Counted from the first letter of the stretch, positions 35,861 to 49,320 are shown. The stretch: DNA of 64,000 nt from Epiperipatus broadwayi (GCA_028023455.1 JAQFVV010006311.1:1780147-1844146), one strand, 5' to 3'. Notes: generated by a model from the sequence alone, not told the origin. Numbers and translations: made by a program.

Positions 35861-38750
35861 ATAAATAACAAAATATTAATTATATATAAATATTAATAAT
35901 AAAATAAATAAATAATTGAAAAATATGTAGTAGATCAACTAATATTATTATCTTTAAGGGGCAATCTCTATTTTTTAATTAAGTTATACTATTTTTGATT
36001 GACCATATAATTTATAACAAAAGTGTATGGTAAATTTTTTCAGATTTAAAACTTTGCTATGAAGTGAATGATTTAATATAATTGAACATAAAAAAAATGG
36101 CATTGTGCATCGTTATAAATCAACAATCATCAAACATGATTTATGTATAGTGATCATCTGTGCTATGAGCCATAAATGTATGATTGGTTCAATGTTAATT
36201 AATCATGTTTTATTCATTAATTCTTTTAAGAGGATTTATCTTTTTTATTATGAAAGTAGAACTGAAGAATTGAGATTACATGCAAATTGAAGAATTGCTT
36301 ATCTTGGTTTTGAATGGATGGAGTGCAATGTATTTATTTATGAAATAAAATTTATTTACAAATAAAAAGCTTATTATTTAGAATAATTAACATGAAAAAA
36401 ATGGTACAAAAATATTATTTTCTAAAATTTAAACACATACATTCAACAAGACTACCCAAAGATAGGGCATGTCCGGTTTCTTGGGAGATATCTTATGTAT
36501 CACAAAAATGAATATATAAAAAATATATTACAGAATAAAGGAACAATCACAGATTAATGATGTATTTTAGTTAAATATGAAGATTAATAAGATTTCACAA
36601 CATAGTGTAGCAGTTAACTAGTTTGAAAAATTCTAAACTTTTATATAGGTTGGTGATGAAGTTAATTACTAATTTTTTAATTATTTGGAATGATGAATTT
36701 ATTGTGAGTTCTTTTTAAACAGTTAGCATCAGAAACAATTTCTTTTTAATTCTGGAATCATAGAAAACATGCAGTTTTTTTCTTTCTTTTTTTAATATTC
36801 TTTCTAGAATATGGTTGCATATTTTTATATTTCAATTTGCTTGATGCAGATTGAAATATCCCCCCCCCCCCAACTATTTAAAATCTTATTTTTTAATTTT
36901 TTTGTTTTTAAAATTTAATAAGTTTCCTGATTTACATTCAGACAAATTATTTTCTAATTGTGATATTTGTTCTCATTATCATTTGTGATAATTATGTTAA
37001 ACATATATTAGAACTATTTTTCTGAGATATTTTTATTATTTGTGTTATAGTAGTATATTTCTTTTTTTTGCTTTTTTTATTTAAGAAATTAATTTGTCTT
37101 TCTTATATATATACATATTGGTGATCACATTCATCTTTAACTTCAAATTTTTTTAGCCTTTCTTTTTTTTTATTTTGATGATTTTCATGTCAGTTTTAGA
37201 AAAATTATTTTCTAAGTGAGATAAGTTTTTATCATTTTCTTTGTATTAATTAATTATATTATCCTTAATAAACATATATCCCATTATGAAATTATTGAAG
37301 GACATCTAATGATGTCCATCTAATTATAAAGTTTTTATTGATTGCATTATAACTTTTCAGTTTATTGTTTAATTTTAGTGATATTTTTTTATATTTATTT
37401 TTTAAATGATTTATTAACTTTTCTGTTTGTCCTGAATAAATACAGCATTTTAAATATTAAATTTTCTCATAATTCATGTAGACAGATAGACATAGATAAT
37501 GCAAAATATTTGTGTTTAGATGTTTTAGTGTTAAACATTTTGAAAAATTTGAATATTATATCAAAAGTTTATATGATTTAATTTTTTGAGAATATCAAAA
37601 TATTTGGTTGTTGTACTCCAAAGAAAAAGTATTTAAGAATCTTAGTTTTGTCTGGTTAATTTTGTTTTAAGATAAATTGCATTGATAATAATTTTGTTTT
37701 GATGTGATTAAGTTTAAAATGTTTAATTAGGAAAAATAAAGAATTAATTTTCATCTGAGTCCATATTACAGTGTTGAACTGAAATATTGGGGGTGGTGGT
37801 ACTTTTATAATTAAATTAATTTTTTGAAAACAAACTTTCTTATGTTCTACATAATGTTTTCATGAATTGATTAAAATGAATTATTACAGAAATTATTTTT
37901 TGGAAGAAGAAAACTGGCATAAATATAATTAATAATGAAAACATTACATCATTATGTAAAAGATATCAAATAAAGAAAAAAAATATTGCTATTGTAGTAT
38001 TTTATTTTTCTTTAGAATACTATTATATTATTTTATTTAATCCACTTTTCATATATGTATTTTCAATTTCTTTTGATTTTGATGTAAAACAATTTTTTGG
38101 CTAATTTAACTATTGATTAATGTGATTTTTTTTTTTTCTGTTTTCAATTCCCAATAAAGTTTACTGTAATTTATTATGATAATGATAAAATTACAAGCAT
38201 GTTGGGGCACTGGAAAGGGAAGCTATAATAAATACTTATATGAATTGATAAAATATTTGACAGCAGAGCACTTTCGAGGCATTTAGCCTCATATGAAAAT
38301 TGTATAAATTTTTTAAAGAAAATTTGTAAAAATTTAATTATATTTGCAAGTTATTGAAAAAGAAGAATCGAATATAAAAGTAAAATTTTCAAATTAGCTA
38401 TGACATATGTGCCATTTGACTGCAAAAAGGGTTTTGTTATTAACTAAAAGCAGTATTGATAATATTTTGAAGCCTCAAAAGAATTGAATAGGAGGTTTTT
38501 GCAACTTTTATTACCAATTGATTATTGCATAATAAATTAGCACAAATGGGCTGCTCACTAACACTTATTAGCAAATATAATGAGATTATTGGCATTATTT
38601 CTAAGGCAAAGTTAGATGCTTGAATATTGAATTTCTTTCATATTTAAAGTCAATTGTGATTCATTTTTCGGAGACTATAAAATCATTAACTAAAGGCACA
38701 GGGTATATAAGAATCACCCAGTTACTAACATAGGCTGCCATTCAGCAATG
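35861..38750. other. AT-rich, no gene seen
   Basis: Includes a C-tract at about 36861-36870 and long T-runs. Open frames of 61-79 codons (for example at 36105 and 37342) have biased hydrophobic composition expected of AT-rich chance frames. Confidence 0.5.
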
Positions 38751-38759
38751 GCATTTAAT

Positions 38760-39320
38760 TAGTTACCTACAGCTATAGATCATTATTATTTGAAGGAGGA
38801 TTGCATGAAATGGAAGAACAGCTGCCTAATATTAAATGAGCATTGTCAAAATTTATAAAGTTAGAAGAAATTTGATGAAGCAATTGATTTGAATGGGGAT
38901 CATATACTTTATTATAAAGGCAAATGTTGGAAGCACAAGTACATTGAGTTTCATTATAAATAGAAGATAAAATAATAATATTGGAGAAATTGATTTATAT
39001 ATCAACCAAAGAGCAAGATTATTTATTCAACTTATGGAAAATAACAATTACCGAATAATTCAGCAAATGCATTAATTTGTTCTCATTATGATGAAAATAG
39101 AATATTTTTATATAATATTCAGAATGCATTTGGTCTGATCAAGTAATATTTTTAAATTGCCATAGAATTTGAAAACAACTGAAAGGCAATGGTCTTGTAG
39201 GTATATTTGATTACAGAGAGCACCTTAGGGAAGATATTAAAGATTAGATGTTACCTTTTAAGTAATTATGGTAGTAAGTATAATTTTGGCATTTTAAAAA
39301 AAATTGATGGCTGGGATTAA
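38760..39320 (+). pseudogene. RTE LINE endonuclease remnant
   Basis: Pieces in shifting frames match the endonuclease of the intact element at 43.1-46.4 kb: RSLLFEGGLHEMEEQL (against [16 protein letters not shown]), DHILYYKGK (against GHMLYYKGT), NNIGEIDLYINQRARLFIQL (against [20 protein letters not shown]). It lies on the opposite strand to that copy. The catalytic residues are not kept in one frame. RT sequence does not follow recognisably. Confidence 0.6.
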
Positions 39321-41085
39321 TAACAAATAAGCTATAGGATAAAATACAAAAATACTTCATTATATTACAGTGATAGCTCAAGTACTATGAAAATAAAAAA
39401 ATATTGTTAGGGAAGATATAAATTAAGAACCATGTGAGACCTTTTAACTGAAATTGTAATATTAATCTTTAGCTAAATAAAGTAACTAGATAATGAGTTA
39501 TTTATTGAATTTTAATATTGAGAGTGGACTGATTGTGCTTGGGTGAAAGTGAAGATCATTAATTGTATTTTGATTATGAATATTAATTTTTATAATGCTA
39601 TATACTGTTTTAGAAATTGTTTTAAGTCAAGAATAACACCAAAGCATTATTTGATTATGCTAATCATTTATAGAATAATTTGTCAAAGGTTGATTAATTG
39701 TATTTATACTTATATTGAATTATGTATGCATTGTTTCATGTTGGGTTTAATTTAGTGAGCATTAACATTACAAGAAGTATTATTTTAATTAGAGGTAATT
39801 ATAAATTTATGTTACTTTTTAATCCTAACTTTATATATATAAATAATGTCATATTTTTAAATGAAATAAAGTAAGATTATTAAATGTCAATAGTGTTCTT
39901 TATGCAGATTATATTACTCTATATTAATAGTAAAGCGAGAAGTACATATTCTAAAACCTAAAGATATCATGAAGAAATTACCTTTTAAAAACATTTTGCA
40001 TAGGTATTTTTTATTTGTTTACTACTGTATTTTTTAATTTTAATTTGAAATTATTAATATAACATTATTTCACATAGATAAAATACTTTTTTTTTCCAAG
40101 AGAAAAATCATTATTAGTAAAAAAAGCTATTAAACAAATGTCACTTGTTGTCTAATGATTATCAAAATAATATAAAATATTTCAAAAATGATGTGCTGAA
40201 ATTAAGAAACAGTTAAGGTGGTCTTTAAAATTTTTTAAACAATCACATGGTTTGTTATTCAATAGGTCAAGCCATGCAATGATCGAGAACCTAAGTGGCA
40301 GGCAGGTTGATCATAGTAATAATTGTTCAATTGGACCAAATTAAGTTTTTTCTTTATTTTATTACTGAGAATTAATCTACTAACTTTTAACTTAAATATT
40401 AGCCATCCTATTACTAAACCACACAGAATAATTGAACATTTTAAATTTCTTTAAAATTAATAAATTTTGACATTTAATTTCTGAATTTTATAAATGCTTT
40501 TTGTTATTAATATGTTATCTGAATTAAGTAATCATAATAACTATTAACTAAAAGCATATAATTTTCATTTTATGGTGAGTGTTATATATTATGTTTTTCA
40601 TTTACGAAGAACATAAGAAATGCATATATATCTATAAAATCTAAAACAAACTGTATTATCATATACTAATAGCTAATTGATTTCATTTATTCTTAATGAC
40701 AGAAACTCTGTCAATAATACTTCTTTCAAATTAACACACATTAATAAGAAGAATTGGAAGTGGAACAGGAGTTGGTAACATGTAACCTTTGACTTGATTT
40801 TGAAAAATGAGAACTAGTTTAAAAATCTTTAAATAATTGAAAGATAATACTCAGCTTAAGTATTCGAATAGCTTTTATAAATGGATGATCACATCTGTCA
40901 TAACTCATATGAAATAGTGAGTAAATACACTTACATTAAAACTTGACTAGTATGTAATTGTTGGCCTAGTGTTAGACTTACTTGACTATTCAAGGAAGTT
41001 AACTTGACTTCCAAACTGTAGAATAATTTGATTTCTTATCATTAGCTTAGATATTATAAAAGAAATAAAAGTGGTTCCTGAGCAT
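39321..41085. other. AT-rich, nothing assigned
   Basis: No gene or clear repeat. A 70-codon frame at 39543 has no recognisable motif. Confidence 0.4.
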
Positions 41086-41089
41086 ATAA

Positions 41090-41200
41090 ATGCAAATCTG
41101 ATGACCCTCATTGATTAAAGCTAATAGTCAAAAGCTAGTTTTGGTCTTTGAATGCAGCATTACTATCTAATGTTCATTGATTACTCAAGATTTCAATATA
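41090..41200 (+). repeat. Degenerate family A hammerhead fragment
   Basis: CCTCATTGATTAAAGCTAAT followed by CAAAAGCTAGTTTTGGTCTTTG can be aligned with the hammerhead core and cleavage region of the family A copies at 4.0 and 20.8 kb, and TTCATTGATTACTC (about 41183) with the arm. Core residues are lost. Confidence 0.35.
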
Positions 41201-41835
41201 TAGCTTTAGAGTAGAATACATAGAATGATTGATTGCTTCTAATATATACATAATGTAGTTTATATAAAATAAATATGATTAATTATTTTATTTTTATAAA
41301 ATATTCTAATATTTGGATAAGTAAAAAAAAGTTTATTATTTGTGATAAGATATGTAATAAAGAAATCATGTTAGTGATTGTGCAATTGACATTCTGTGCA
41401 TCACTTATATGAATTTGACTTTGTAGTTGTTACACAAATGTAATCTCAGATTAAACTGAATATAAACTAAGTGGATTGTTAGTAACTAATTTATATTTTG
41501 CTTTAATACAAATTATTTCTGAAATGGGTTTTTGTGTTTATAAATACTATTAACTATCTAAGTATACTGTGTGATTTAATGTAGTGGTAGAGTGACAGTC
41601 TAGATTTTAAATCCATAGATTGTAATTTAGTTCTGCCACTTCTGGTACTCAAATTTGATATGACTATTTGATTATTTTTTTTATATTATTTTCACTGTAA
41701 TGTTTTACTATTATATATATTATTTTTACTTTTTTCACCAATGTATATAATATAGTCAAGAAAGTCAAAACAACTTGATTTTTATGTTATCAAATTAAAT
41801 TAAAATATTAATATTTATTTTTGTATATATTTTAG

Positions 41836-41971
41836 GAAAAAGAAAACTTATTACTTTTGGATTGTCCAAGGGTAAGCATTTTATATCTTCCAAGTGGAAA
41901 AACAAAGAAGAAACTAAGTAAATTACAAGACTTACTTAAAGAATGTGGAACTCTAGGCTGGTCAAGAAATG
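41836..41971 (+). CDS. Orphan internal coding exon, protein unknown
   Basis: A 136-base segment with a pyrimidine-rich tract and TTTTAG acceptor just before it and a GTAAAT donor just after it. It is open in the frame beginning with its first base: EKENLLLLDCPRVSILYLPS at residues 1-20, then a lysine-rich stretch, then LLKECGTLGWSRN. The base composition and balanced residues differ from surrounding chance frames. Phase 0 in, phase 1 out. Within it, CAAGGGTAAGC (about 41867-41876) is an even better donor match and could give a 35-base alternative exon. I do not recognise the protein. No neighbouring exon was found, so it sits between large introns, or is a pseudo-exon. Confidence 0.5.
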
Positions 41972-43113
41972 GTAAATTATTTTGTTATGTTTTTTAATTA
42001 CTAAACAAATCTGATAACAAGTAATTCATTTATATGTTAATTTTCAAGTACATCACATATAGTTTTAAATATTTATCTTAATGATGTTAAAAGTTTATTA
42101 AAGTTTATGATGCAACTCTAAATATTGAGATATGTTGAGGCAATGGCATACAATAAAAATTATTACTAAAGATAATCAAGTGTTTTTAATTCTATTTTAT
42201 TTTAATCTTCAATATGTCTCTAGACAAAGATGATGATTGGCTAAGTATTTTATTCTAGTTATATGATGGAACAGTAATTATTAGATTATTAACTGCTGGA
42301 CAGTAATTGTTAGATCATAACTAGTTAGATTATAATATTAAACAAAAAAAATCAAATAATTTGCTGCTTAAGAGTTCATAAAGAGTTCAAACTTTGGAAA
42401 TGTCAGTATTGGATTGTGATCTATGGACCTTGAGATTCCAGAGTTTATTATTTCTCTAAACCACACAGGGCTATATAATATTTAGACTACTTTAGTAATG
42501 AAACTTTACTTTGATATTTTATGACTGGGTGTTAATTTTACACATGTTGGTGCTAATTTTGGATTTATTTATATTTATTGAATTCATTAAATTTTATTTA
42601 TTAGTAATTTATTTTTATTATGACTTTATTTACTTTTTTATTTATTTATTTAATGTGTTGTTTGATTTTATTGTTATGTATTTTAATTCCTTATTAATTT
42701 TGTGATAGACAACAAAATTAATGTTGTTTATTTGATTGTTTATGAAGTGTTCTGGTAGTTATTAACGATACATAGATTTTATTTTGCTAATTTCTTTTGT
42801 AAATAATTTTTCACTCAAGCAAAGAATTTTTGCTCTAATATTGGATCAATAATGTTTTTTTTTTTTTTTTTAGAGTTAGTACTATATTTGAGTTTCATTT
42901 TATGAGACACCTTTTTTTAAAATTCACTTTGATAAATTAATGAACATTATTAACATAAGATACTTGTGTTGTTATTCTTATTTTTTATTTTAAAATTTGT
43001 ATTTTACATGTAATTTATAAATTAATTGATTACCTATCTGTTGTGATTAAATTTATTTTTTTTAGAAAATATTGGTTTAAATTAGTTATTGACTTCTTTT
43101 TTCCCTTCACAAT
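41972..43113. other. AT-rich, presumably intronic
   Basis: If the exon at 41.8 kb is real this is the following intron. No further exon or repeat recognised; a T-run lies at about 42855-42872. Confidence 0.4.
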
Positions 43114-43124
43114 AATTTATATAT

Positions 43125-46100
43125 CATCATCATCATCATTATCAACCATTATCAATCCACTGCAGGATGAAGGTCTCTCCAAGTTTAATCCATCTTCTCC
43201 GATCTTTAGCTTCTCTTCTCCACATCACCCCTACACATTTTCTTATTTCATCCATCCATCTTACATGTGGTCTCCTTCTGGGTCTTTTACAATCTCTTGG
43301 AATCCAGTTTAAAATTTCAATTGTCCATCTGTTATCATCTCTTCTAGCAATATGTCCAGCCCAACTCCACTTCAATCTTTTAATTTTTTCAATGAGGTCA
43401 GTAACACCTGTTTGTTCTCTTACCCATACATTGCGTTTTCGATCTCTTCTTGTTACTCCCAACATACATCTCTCCATACTTCTTTGAGTGGTCTGAAGTC
43501 TCTGTATTGATCTTCTATTAAGTGTCCAAGTCTCAGATCCATAAGTAAGAACTGGTAAAACACATTTGTTAAAAACCTTTCTTTTTTCAAACACATAGGC
43601 ATATTTCCTTTTAATATCAAGTTATTTCTACCAAAAGCACTCCAACCAAGTTTAATTCTATGATTAATTTCCTCTATTATGTTTCCATCTGTATTAATAA
43701 TCTGACCAAGGTATTTGTAACTCTTAACTTCTTCTAATTCATCATAATCAATCTTTATTTTCATATTTTGAGCAAATCGATTAAACATTACTTTAGTCTT
43801 TTTAACATTTATCTTTAGTCCTACTTTCCTACTTTCATCTGATAACTCCTGCAACATTTCCTGCAGCTCGGAAGCATTATTTGCAAAAACAACTACATCA
43901 TCTGCGAAATCTAAATGACTTAAATAATCTCCATTTACTTTCACTCCTTTAGCTTCCCATTTTAATCCACAAAATACTTCTTGCAGCACTGCTGTAAAAA
44001 GTTTTGGAGATATGGAGTCACCTTGTCTTACACCTTTCTCAATGTTGACTTTCCCAGTATCATTATGTAATCTAATTGTTGCTGTTGCATTTTTATAAAT
44101 ATTCTTTAAAATATGACAATATCCTGGATCTATACCTTGATGATCCAATGCTTTAATCACTGAAGAAATGTTTATAGAATCAAATGCCTTTTCATAATCT
44201 ACAAATCCAAAACATAATGACAACTCATATTCATTTGTCCTTTCTATAACTTCTCTCAATACTTGAATATGATCTACTGTACTAAAACCACTTTTAAATC
44301 CAGCTTGTTCTCTTGGTTGGTGAAAATCCAAGGTTCTCTGTAGACGAGTTGTAATTATCTTGGTAAAAATTTTATATAAAACTGATAAAAGGCTGATAGG
44401 TCTGTAATTTCTAATATCTTCTTTATCACCTTTTTTAAATATTAATATTATTACTGCATTCTTCCAATCATCCGGTACATCTTTATCATTTAGACATTTG
44501 GTATATAAGTTTGCTAATATTTTTTCTGTTTCTTCACCTGCTTCTTTTAATATATCAATTATAATTCCATCATTACCTGGAGCCTTTCCTTTTTTCATAC
44601 ATTTAATTGCATTTCTCACTTCTTCATTTAAAATTCTGGGCAATTCGGAAGATGTAATAGATATAGGAGGTACTTGTTCTTTATTACTATATAATTCTTG
44701 ATAAAAATCTTCTACCAATTTCATAATGTCATCCCTCTTTTTAGTAATAATTCCATCTTTTTTCCTTATTGCAGATATAAATTTCCTACCAATACCAAAA
44801 TGTTGTTTTACATTCTTAAGACTTTTATTTTCTTCTACAGCTTTTCTTGCTAATTCACAGTTATACTTTCTTATATCATTTTCAACTCTTTTCCGCACCA
44901 TTTTACAAAATTTGAGATATTCAATTCTTTTTAATGCATCAGTCTTGCATATCTTCATATTCCTTCTTTTCTTCATAAGTTCTCTAGTCTCAGTAGAAAT
45001 TTTATTAATCAATTGCTGCTTTTTTCTAGCAGCTATCTTTGTTGCAGTTTTTAAAAGTGTATCAGTTATTTTCATATTAATTTCATTCAAATCTGAATCA
45101 TGTTCAAAATCTACTAATACTTGAAACCGATTTGTAAGTTCTAATTTAAATTCATTAGAATGTTTCTGAAGATTAGGAATATCAACTGTAAATATAGTTT
45201 TTCTTAATAATTTTTGTCTCTCTAGTTTTACATTAACATGTATCTTACCCCTTACTAATCGATGATCACTTCCTGTGTTAAATTTATTAAGAACATTACA
45301 ATCTTGAAATATGTATTTCCTGTTAGTCAAAATATAATCCAATTCTGCTGTACCTTCATTTGGATGCTTCCATGTCCATTTCCTTCTAACATTTTTCTCA
45401 AAAAAAGAATTCATAATATAAAGTTTTTCCTTCTCTGCAAACTCCACAAGTCTATGTCCTCTCTCATTTCTATTACCATAACCAAAATTACCTACAACAC
45501 TTTCATCTTTCATTTGTTTACCAATTCTAGCATTAAAATCTCCCATAACAATTTTAAAATGTTGTTTACTCTGATCAAAAGCCTTTTGTACATCCATATA
45601 AAAATCTTCTACTACTTCATCACTGTGAGAACTTGTTGGGGCATAAACCTGAATTATCTGCATTTGATATCTGCTATTAAGTTGTATAACTAATCTTGCC
45701 ACTCTGTCTGATACACCATCAATCTCCACAATATTGTTCTTCCACTTTTTATTTATAATGAATCCTACTCCACTTGTATTTCCAATATTTGTGCCTTTAT
45801 AATAGAGCATATGTCCACTTTTTAAATCAATTGTCTCTTCACCTTTTCTTCTAACTTCACAAAGTCCAATAATATCCCATTTAATATAAGAGAGTTCTTC
45901 TTCTAATTCTTGCAATCTTCCTTCACTTGAAAGTGATCTGCAGTTGTAAGTACCTAAATAAAAAGTCGTCATCAAATGGCAGCCTGGGTCCGCCTCCAGG
46001 ATATTCTTAGCACCCTCTGCCTTCGGCCACCAACCGCTGCCTTGGTTGGTGACTTTACAGCCTCCTGGGATTAAGGGCCATGCTTTATTTTTGTCTGTCA

Positions 46101-46423
46101 TAATTGTATAATTGGGAAAAATCTTTATCATTTACACAAACATTCATTCTGCCTTATCAGGCACTGAGAAGAAAGACCATGGTGTTTCTTGATCTTAAAC
46201 TCAGAGGTAAAAAGCCAATAAACTCACCACGCTGGCTAATGCGTGTTGGTGAGTAGCCCATCCATGTTCGTATACTATATGAATAAACATATAGTAATAA
46301 CAGCTGCAACGACAAGAACGTATGGAGTGGACATTAGGAATTTGCCCTGCTCGGTTCCTTTAAGGCCTCCAAGAGGAATCAAAGGGTCTCCTTTCAGTTA
46401 ATAGCAAACTCCTTTCTGCAGCC
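43125..46423 (-). mobile_element. RTE-clade LINE, apparently full length
   Basis: A 3.3-kb non-LTR retrotransposon flanked by an 11-bp direct repeat AATTTATATAT (43114-43124 and 46424-46434), a good target-site duplication. The length equals that usual for RTE elements. The 3' end on the minus strand runs from the stop codon into a (TGA/GAT)n tail at 43125-43142, the microsatellite-type tail typical of RTE instead of poly(A). The 5' part (46132-46423) contains a hairpin-forming stretch, ACTCACCA and TGGTGAGT on the minus strand near 46240. A single protein is encoded, broken by one frameshift. It is the youngest-looking element in the window. Confidence 0.85.
43142..46131 (-). pseudogene. RTE endonuclease-reverse transcriptase, one frameshift
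   Basis: This protein nicks target DNA and copies the element RNA from the nick. It starts at ATG 46131. Residues about 55-300 form the APE-like endonuclease, with YNCRS (62-66), CEVR (91-94, catalytic E), VYAPT (162-166), GDFNAR (197-202), LDYI (264-267) and SDHR (288-291). The reverse transcriptase spans about 500-790: KGKAPGNDG (514-522), YRPISLL (576-582), FVDYEKAFD (643-651, D645), [10 protein letters not shown] (700-709), FADD (742-745, D744 and D745). All catalytic residues are intact. Near residue 850 a run of six A on the minus strand (43582-43587) marks a one-base shift; the other frame continues as YGSETWTLN to a stop at 43142-43144. Intact length would be about 1000 residues, normal for the family. 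Confidence 0.85.
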
Positions 46424-46434
46424 AATTTATATAT

Positions 46435-46901
46435 ATAATAAACAAAATGCCTTTTTTTTGTATAAATACTTTTATTATCCAATGTAAAATTATATTTTTA
46501 CAATATATTAATTGATATTTTTTATTAATGTTAAATTGATAATTTCTTTAATGTATTTTAGTGAAGTAGTTATAATAATCATTTTTATTAACATTAATTT
46601 TTGATTATTTTGTTAAATTTTGATATCTAATAGTAATAAATTTCGAACATTATAGATGTACTTTACAAAGTATAAAATAAATTATTCCAGCTTTATTTAA
46701 GTTAATGCATTTTCAGTGCTGAGTAGCTATAAGTTTGGTACTCGGCATCAAAAATTCATTAAGCTAAATAAAACTGGGAGAATTCTCTATTTTATATTTC
46801 ATAAAGCATATCAGTATATATATGCTCAAAGTTTATTACAATTATATTAATTAAGGTTTTTATAATTATTAAAGTATATAATTTTAAAATCAAACACAAT
46901 A
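46435..46901. other. AT-rich, nothing seen
   Basis: No reading frame or repeat recognised between the LINE and the pogo-like element. Confidence 0.5.
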
Positions 46902-47907
46902 CACCTGGCTCTATTTTTACGCGGATATATTTAACATGATTTTGAAGTTACGCGATTCACATTTCTTCAGAAATCGAACTCCGATAATGCGCTATTATTT
47001 TAAATAATAAATTTTGCGCACTTACGTCATATTGAAAGTAATAGCACATTATTGGAATTTGACTTTCATCTTAGTAATTTCAATATTTTCAGTGCTTTAT
47101 AATAAGATTTTATGCAATAATGAAATTAAAATCATGATTTCCACATTTTATGTACACACACATTAAATTTTACAAGATTATAATGTAAATTTGTTCAAAC
47201 ATTGTACGTGTTAATTTTGCATTTTAAATCACATTCTGTTTTTGCTTTTTAAAAAAGAATGTAATCAATTATTAATCATTTAGTGTCCGCAAGTTTATTT
47301 TTAATTATTTTCTTATTAATGACACTAATCACGAACGTGCTCTTAAATTCCAACGAGAGCTAAATGGTTGTATGTCTGGATATCGCAAGCTTCATAAACA
47401 ATCAATAAAATTATCGTCTCAAAGATTAATTACTAATTACGTTGTCACCAGAAAACCATTAACACAACATGAGAGTGAAGTTGGCACTAGTTGTATTTCC
47501 TCTTGTGAAGAATCTGATTTTTTACCAGTTTGCAAATGAACCTGTTTATCGGCAAGTAGCGATAATAATTAAAATGTGTATTAAAAAATGTCAATTACTG
47601 TACTGTAAAGTATGCATAAAAATATATTGTTTTGAATAAAATTAAATATTATAGTTAAAAAAAGTTTGTCTTGTATCAATTTTTTTCAAATTTGAAATTT
47701 TTTATTAATCATATTTTATTTTCTTTATTTTTTTTTTTGTGCGAATTTTAAAGTAATTTTACATTGGTGCTTTGCTTTTACGCAATTTTTGAAAAATCAC
47801 AGTTCGTATCCCCCCTTTTTCAAGGTAAGTTACGTCTATTTTTGCGCGATTTCATTTGCGCGCATTTTCTGAGGAACCTATCTATCACGTAAAACGAGAC
47901 CCAGGTG
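46902..47907 (+). mobile_element. pogo/Tigger-like DNA transposon remnant
   Basis: Terminal inverted repeats CACCTGGCTCTATTTTTACG (left) and CACCTGGGTCTCGTTTTACG (right, minus strand) are flanked by TA on both sides (46900-46901, 47908-47909), as expected for the Tc1/mariner group. The 'CCTGG.TCTCGTTTTACG' pattern resembles Tigger ends. The 1006-bp copy retains only the end of a transposase frame, so it is an internally deleted, non-autonomous derivative. CpG-rich TIR sequence stands out from its surroundings. Confidence 0.7.
47321..47539 (+). pseudogene. Tigger-like transposase C-terminal fragment
   Basis: An open frame (from about 47276, clearest from 47321) ends at TGA 47537-47539. It reads ERALKFQRELNGCMSGYRKL then LITNYVV and an acidic/serine tail with CEESDF. 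This resembles the last roughly 70 residues of Tigger/pogo transposases, where a helical 'ALKF.REIN.C..GYKE' stretch precedes 'ITNFF' and an acidic end. The DDE catalytic domain and DNA-binding domains are absent. Confidence 0.5.
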
Positions 47908-48279
47908 TACTTTAAATAGTAATTTATATAAAAATGAAGAAACATTTCTAAGTAATAAATACATTATTATTGCAATAAAATTTTATGTCAATTTAGAAAA
48001 TTATTACAACATTTATAAAAATAATTTAGAGTATACAGTTGTATAAAGAATGTCATTTGGAAAAAATATTTAGATTGTATATTTTACAAAAATTTATTAG
48101 AGATAAAAATGGGCACTACCATGAATCAAGAAAGTAATTGCTTTTATTATCAGATTTAATTAAAATAAACATTCACAAATTATTCCATGAAAAATGAAAT
48201 GCATATATATACATGTATAATATGCTGGTTCTTTACTCTATTCTGTCTTTTATCTTTTTCTTATGTAACTTTACTTAGT

Positions 48280-49320
48280 GAAAGACTTCACCATCTTGTC
48301 TAATTATAAGTCTCCACTCTAGCTTACCCTCAGCTATATCTTGTCAATAATTAAGCAATCAATATTTTGCTTCTTTAGAATGAATATCTTTGTGATAATC
48401 TCTTTGACATAAATGGGATCTATCTTCACTAGGAAAATTATGCCCAACTTTACTGTAAAAATTTTTTTAAAGAAAAGCTGCTATTTATTTGCTTTATATG
48501 TCCAGTGTAACAAAGATATGGCATTTACAATAGCAGATTTATGATCTTGTCATCATATTTTAAAAATATTACTAAGCATTCTTGAATGAAATTTTTTTCA
48601 GTCTCTTTATATTGTGATGATGGTAAGAGGGACTCCATGTTGTTGTTTTTTTTTTTGTAAAATAAATTAAGTATAATAATTTCTTCATATATAACTAATT
48701 TGATTATGGCAGTTTTATCACAATGATAAACTATTCTACATTTTAACTAGTTAAATATAACAGGAACACATTGGAATCTATTTTCTCAATGTCTAAGTAA
48801 CCTTTCTATCTAGAAATTATAAAGATATTTAAATTGATTCACATTTGTTTGTAAATAGCTATTCAGGCTAAAAATTGCCAATTTTTCTCCCCCTTCATTC
48901 ACCAATAAAGCATTTGAATTTTTTTTGAACATAAATTTCTAAAATCTTTATAAATTGCATTCAAAATTGTTATGAACATTCTATAGCTTATCTTTTGAAC
49001 TAGAAAGAATAACACACTCATCAGCATTTATAAGTCTAGAAGTGAAGATGATGAAGTTTTTGTTTTTCTTTTAATTAATTAAAATTCAAATCATTTTAAT
49101 GCATGCTTCTTGAAGTCATCCATAAACTGTTGCACGAGTGGTTAACAAATTCTGAGCTAGTCCTGTTTAATATCAGTTTTCATTTTAATTTCCTCAAGTA
49201 TTCTCCAGGAATAACAGCATTTCCTCTTAAATTTCATTATGAAGAAGCTATATAATATAACTCCACTGGTCTAACATCTAATTTCAAACATTGCTACAAA
49301 TTTTTTCTGTTAACTGAGTT
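48280..49320 (-). pseudogene. LINE reverse transcriptase remnant
   Basis: On the minus strand around 48960-49040 the translation contains LSSSKDKLQNVLTILNAIYK-like blocks (found across two frames), which in intact CR1/BovB-like LINEs follow the YADD box. The same 'LNAIYKD' string occurs in the remnant at 28.7 kb, so they are copies of one family. Upstream and downstream pieces are too degraded to assign to domains. Numerous stops. Confidence 0.45.

Noticed and set aside
41090-41200. Functional hammerhead in the degenerate family A copy
   Set aside because: The core bases CTGANGA and GAAA are both altered.
43043-46131. Several plus-strand open frames across the LINE
   Set aside because: They are antisense shadows of the RTE reverse transcriptase frame.
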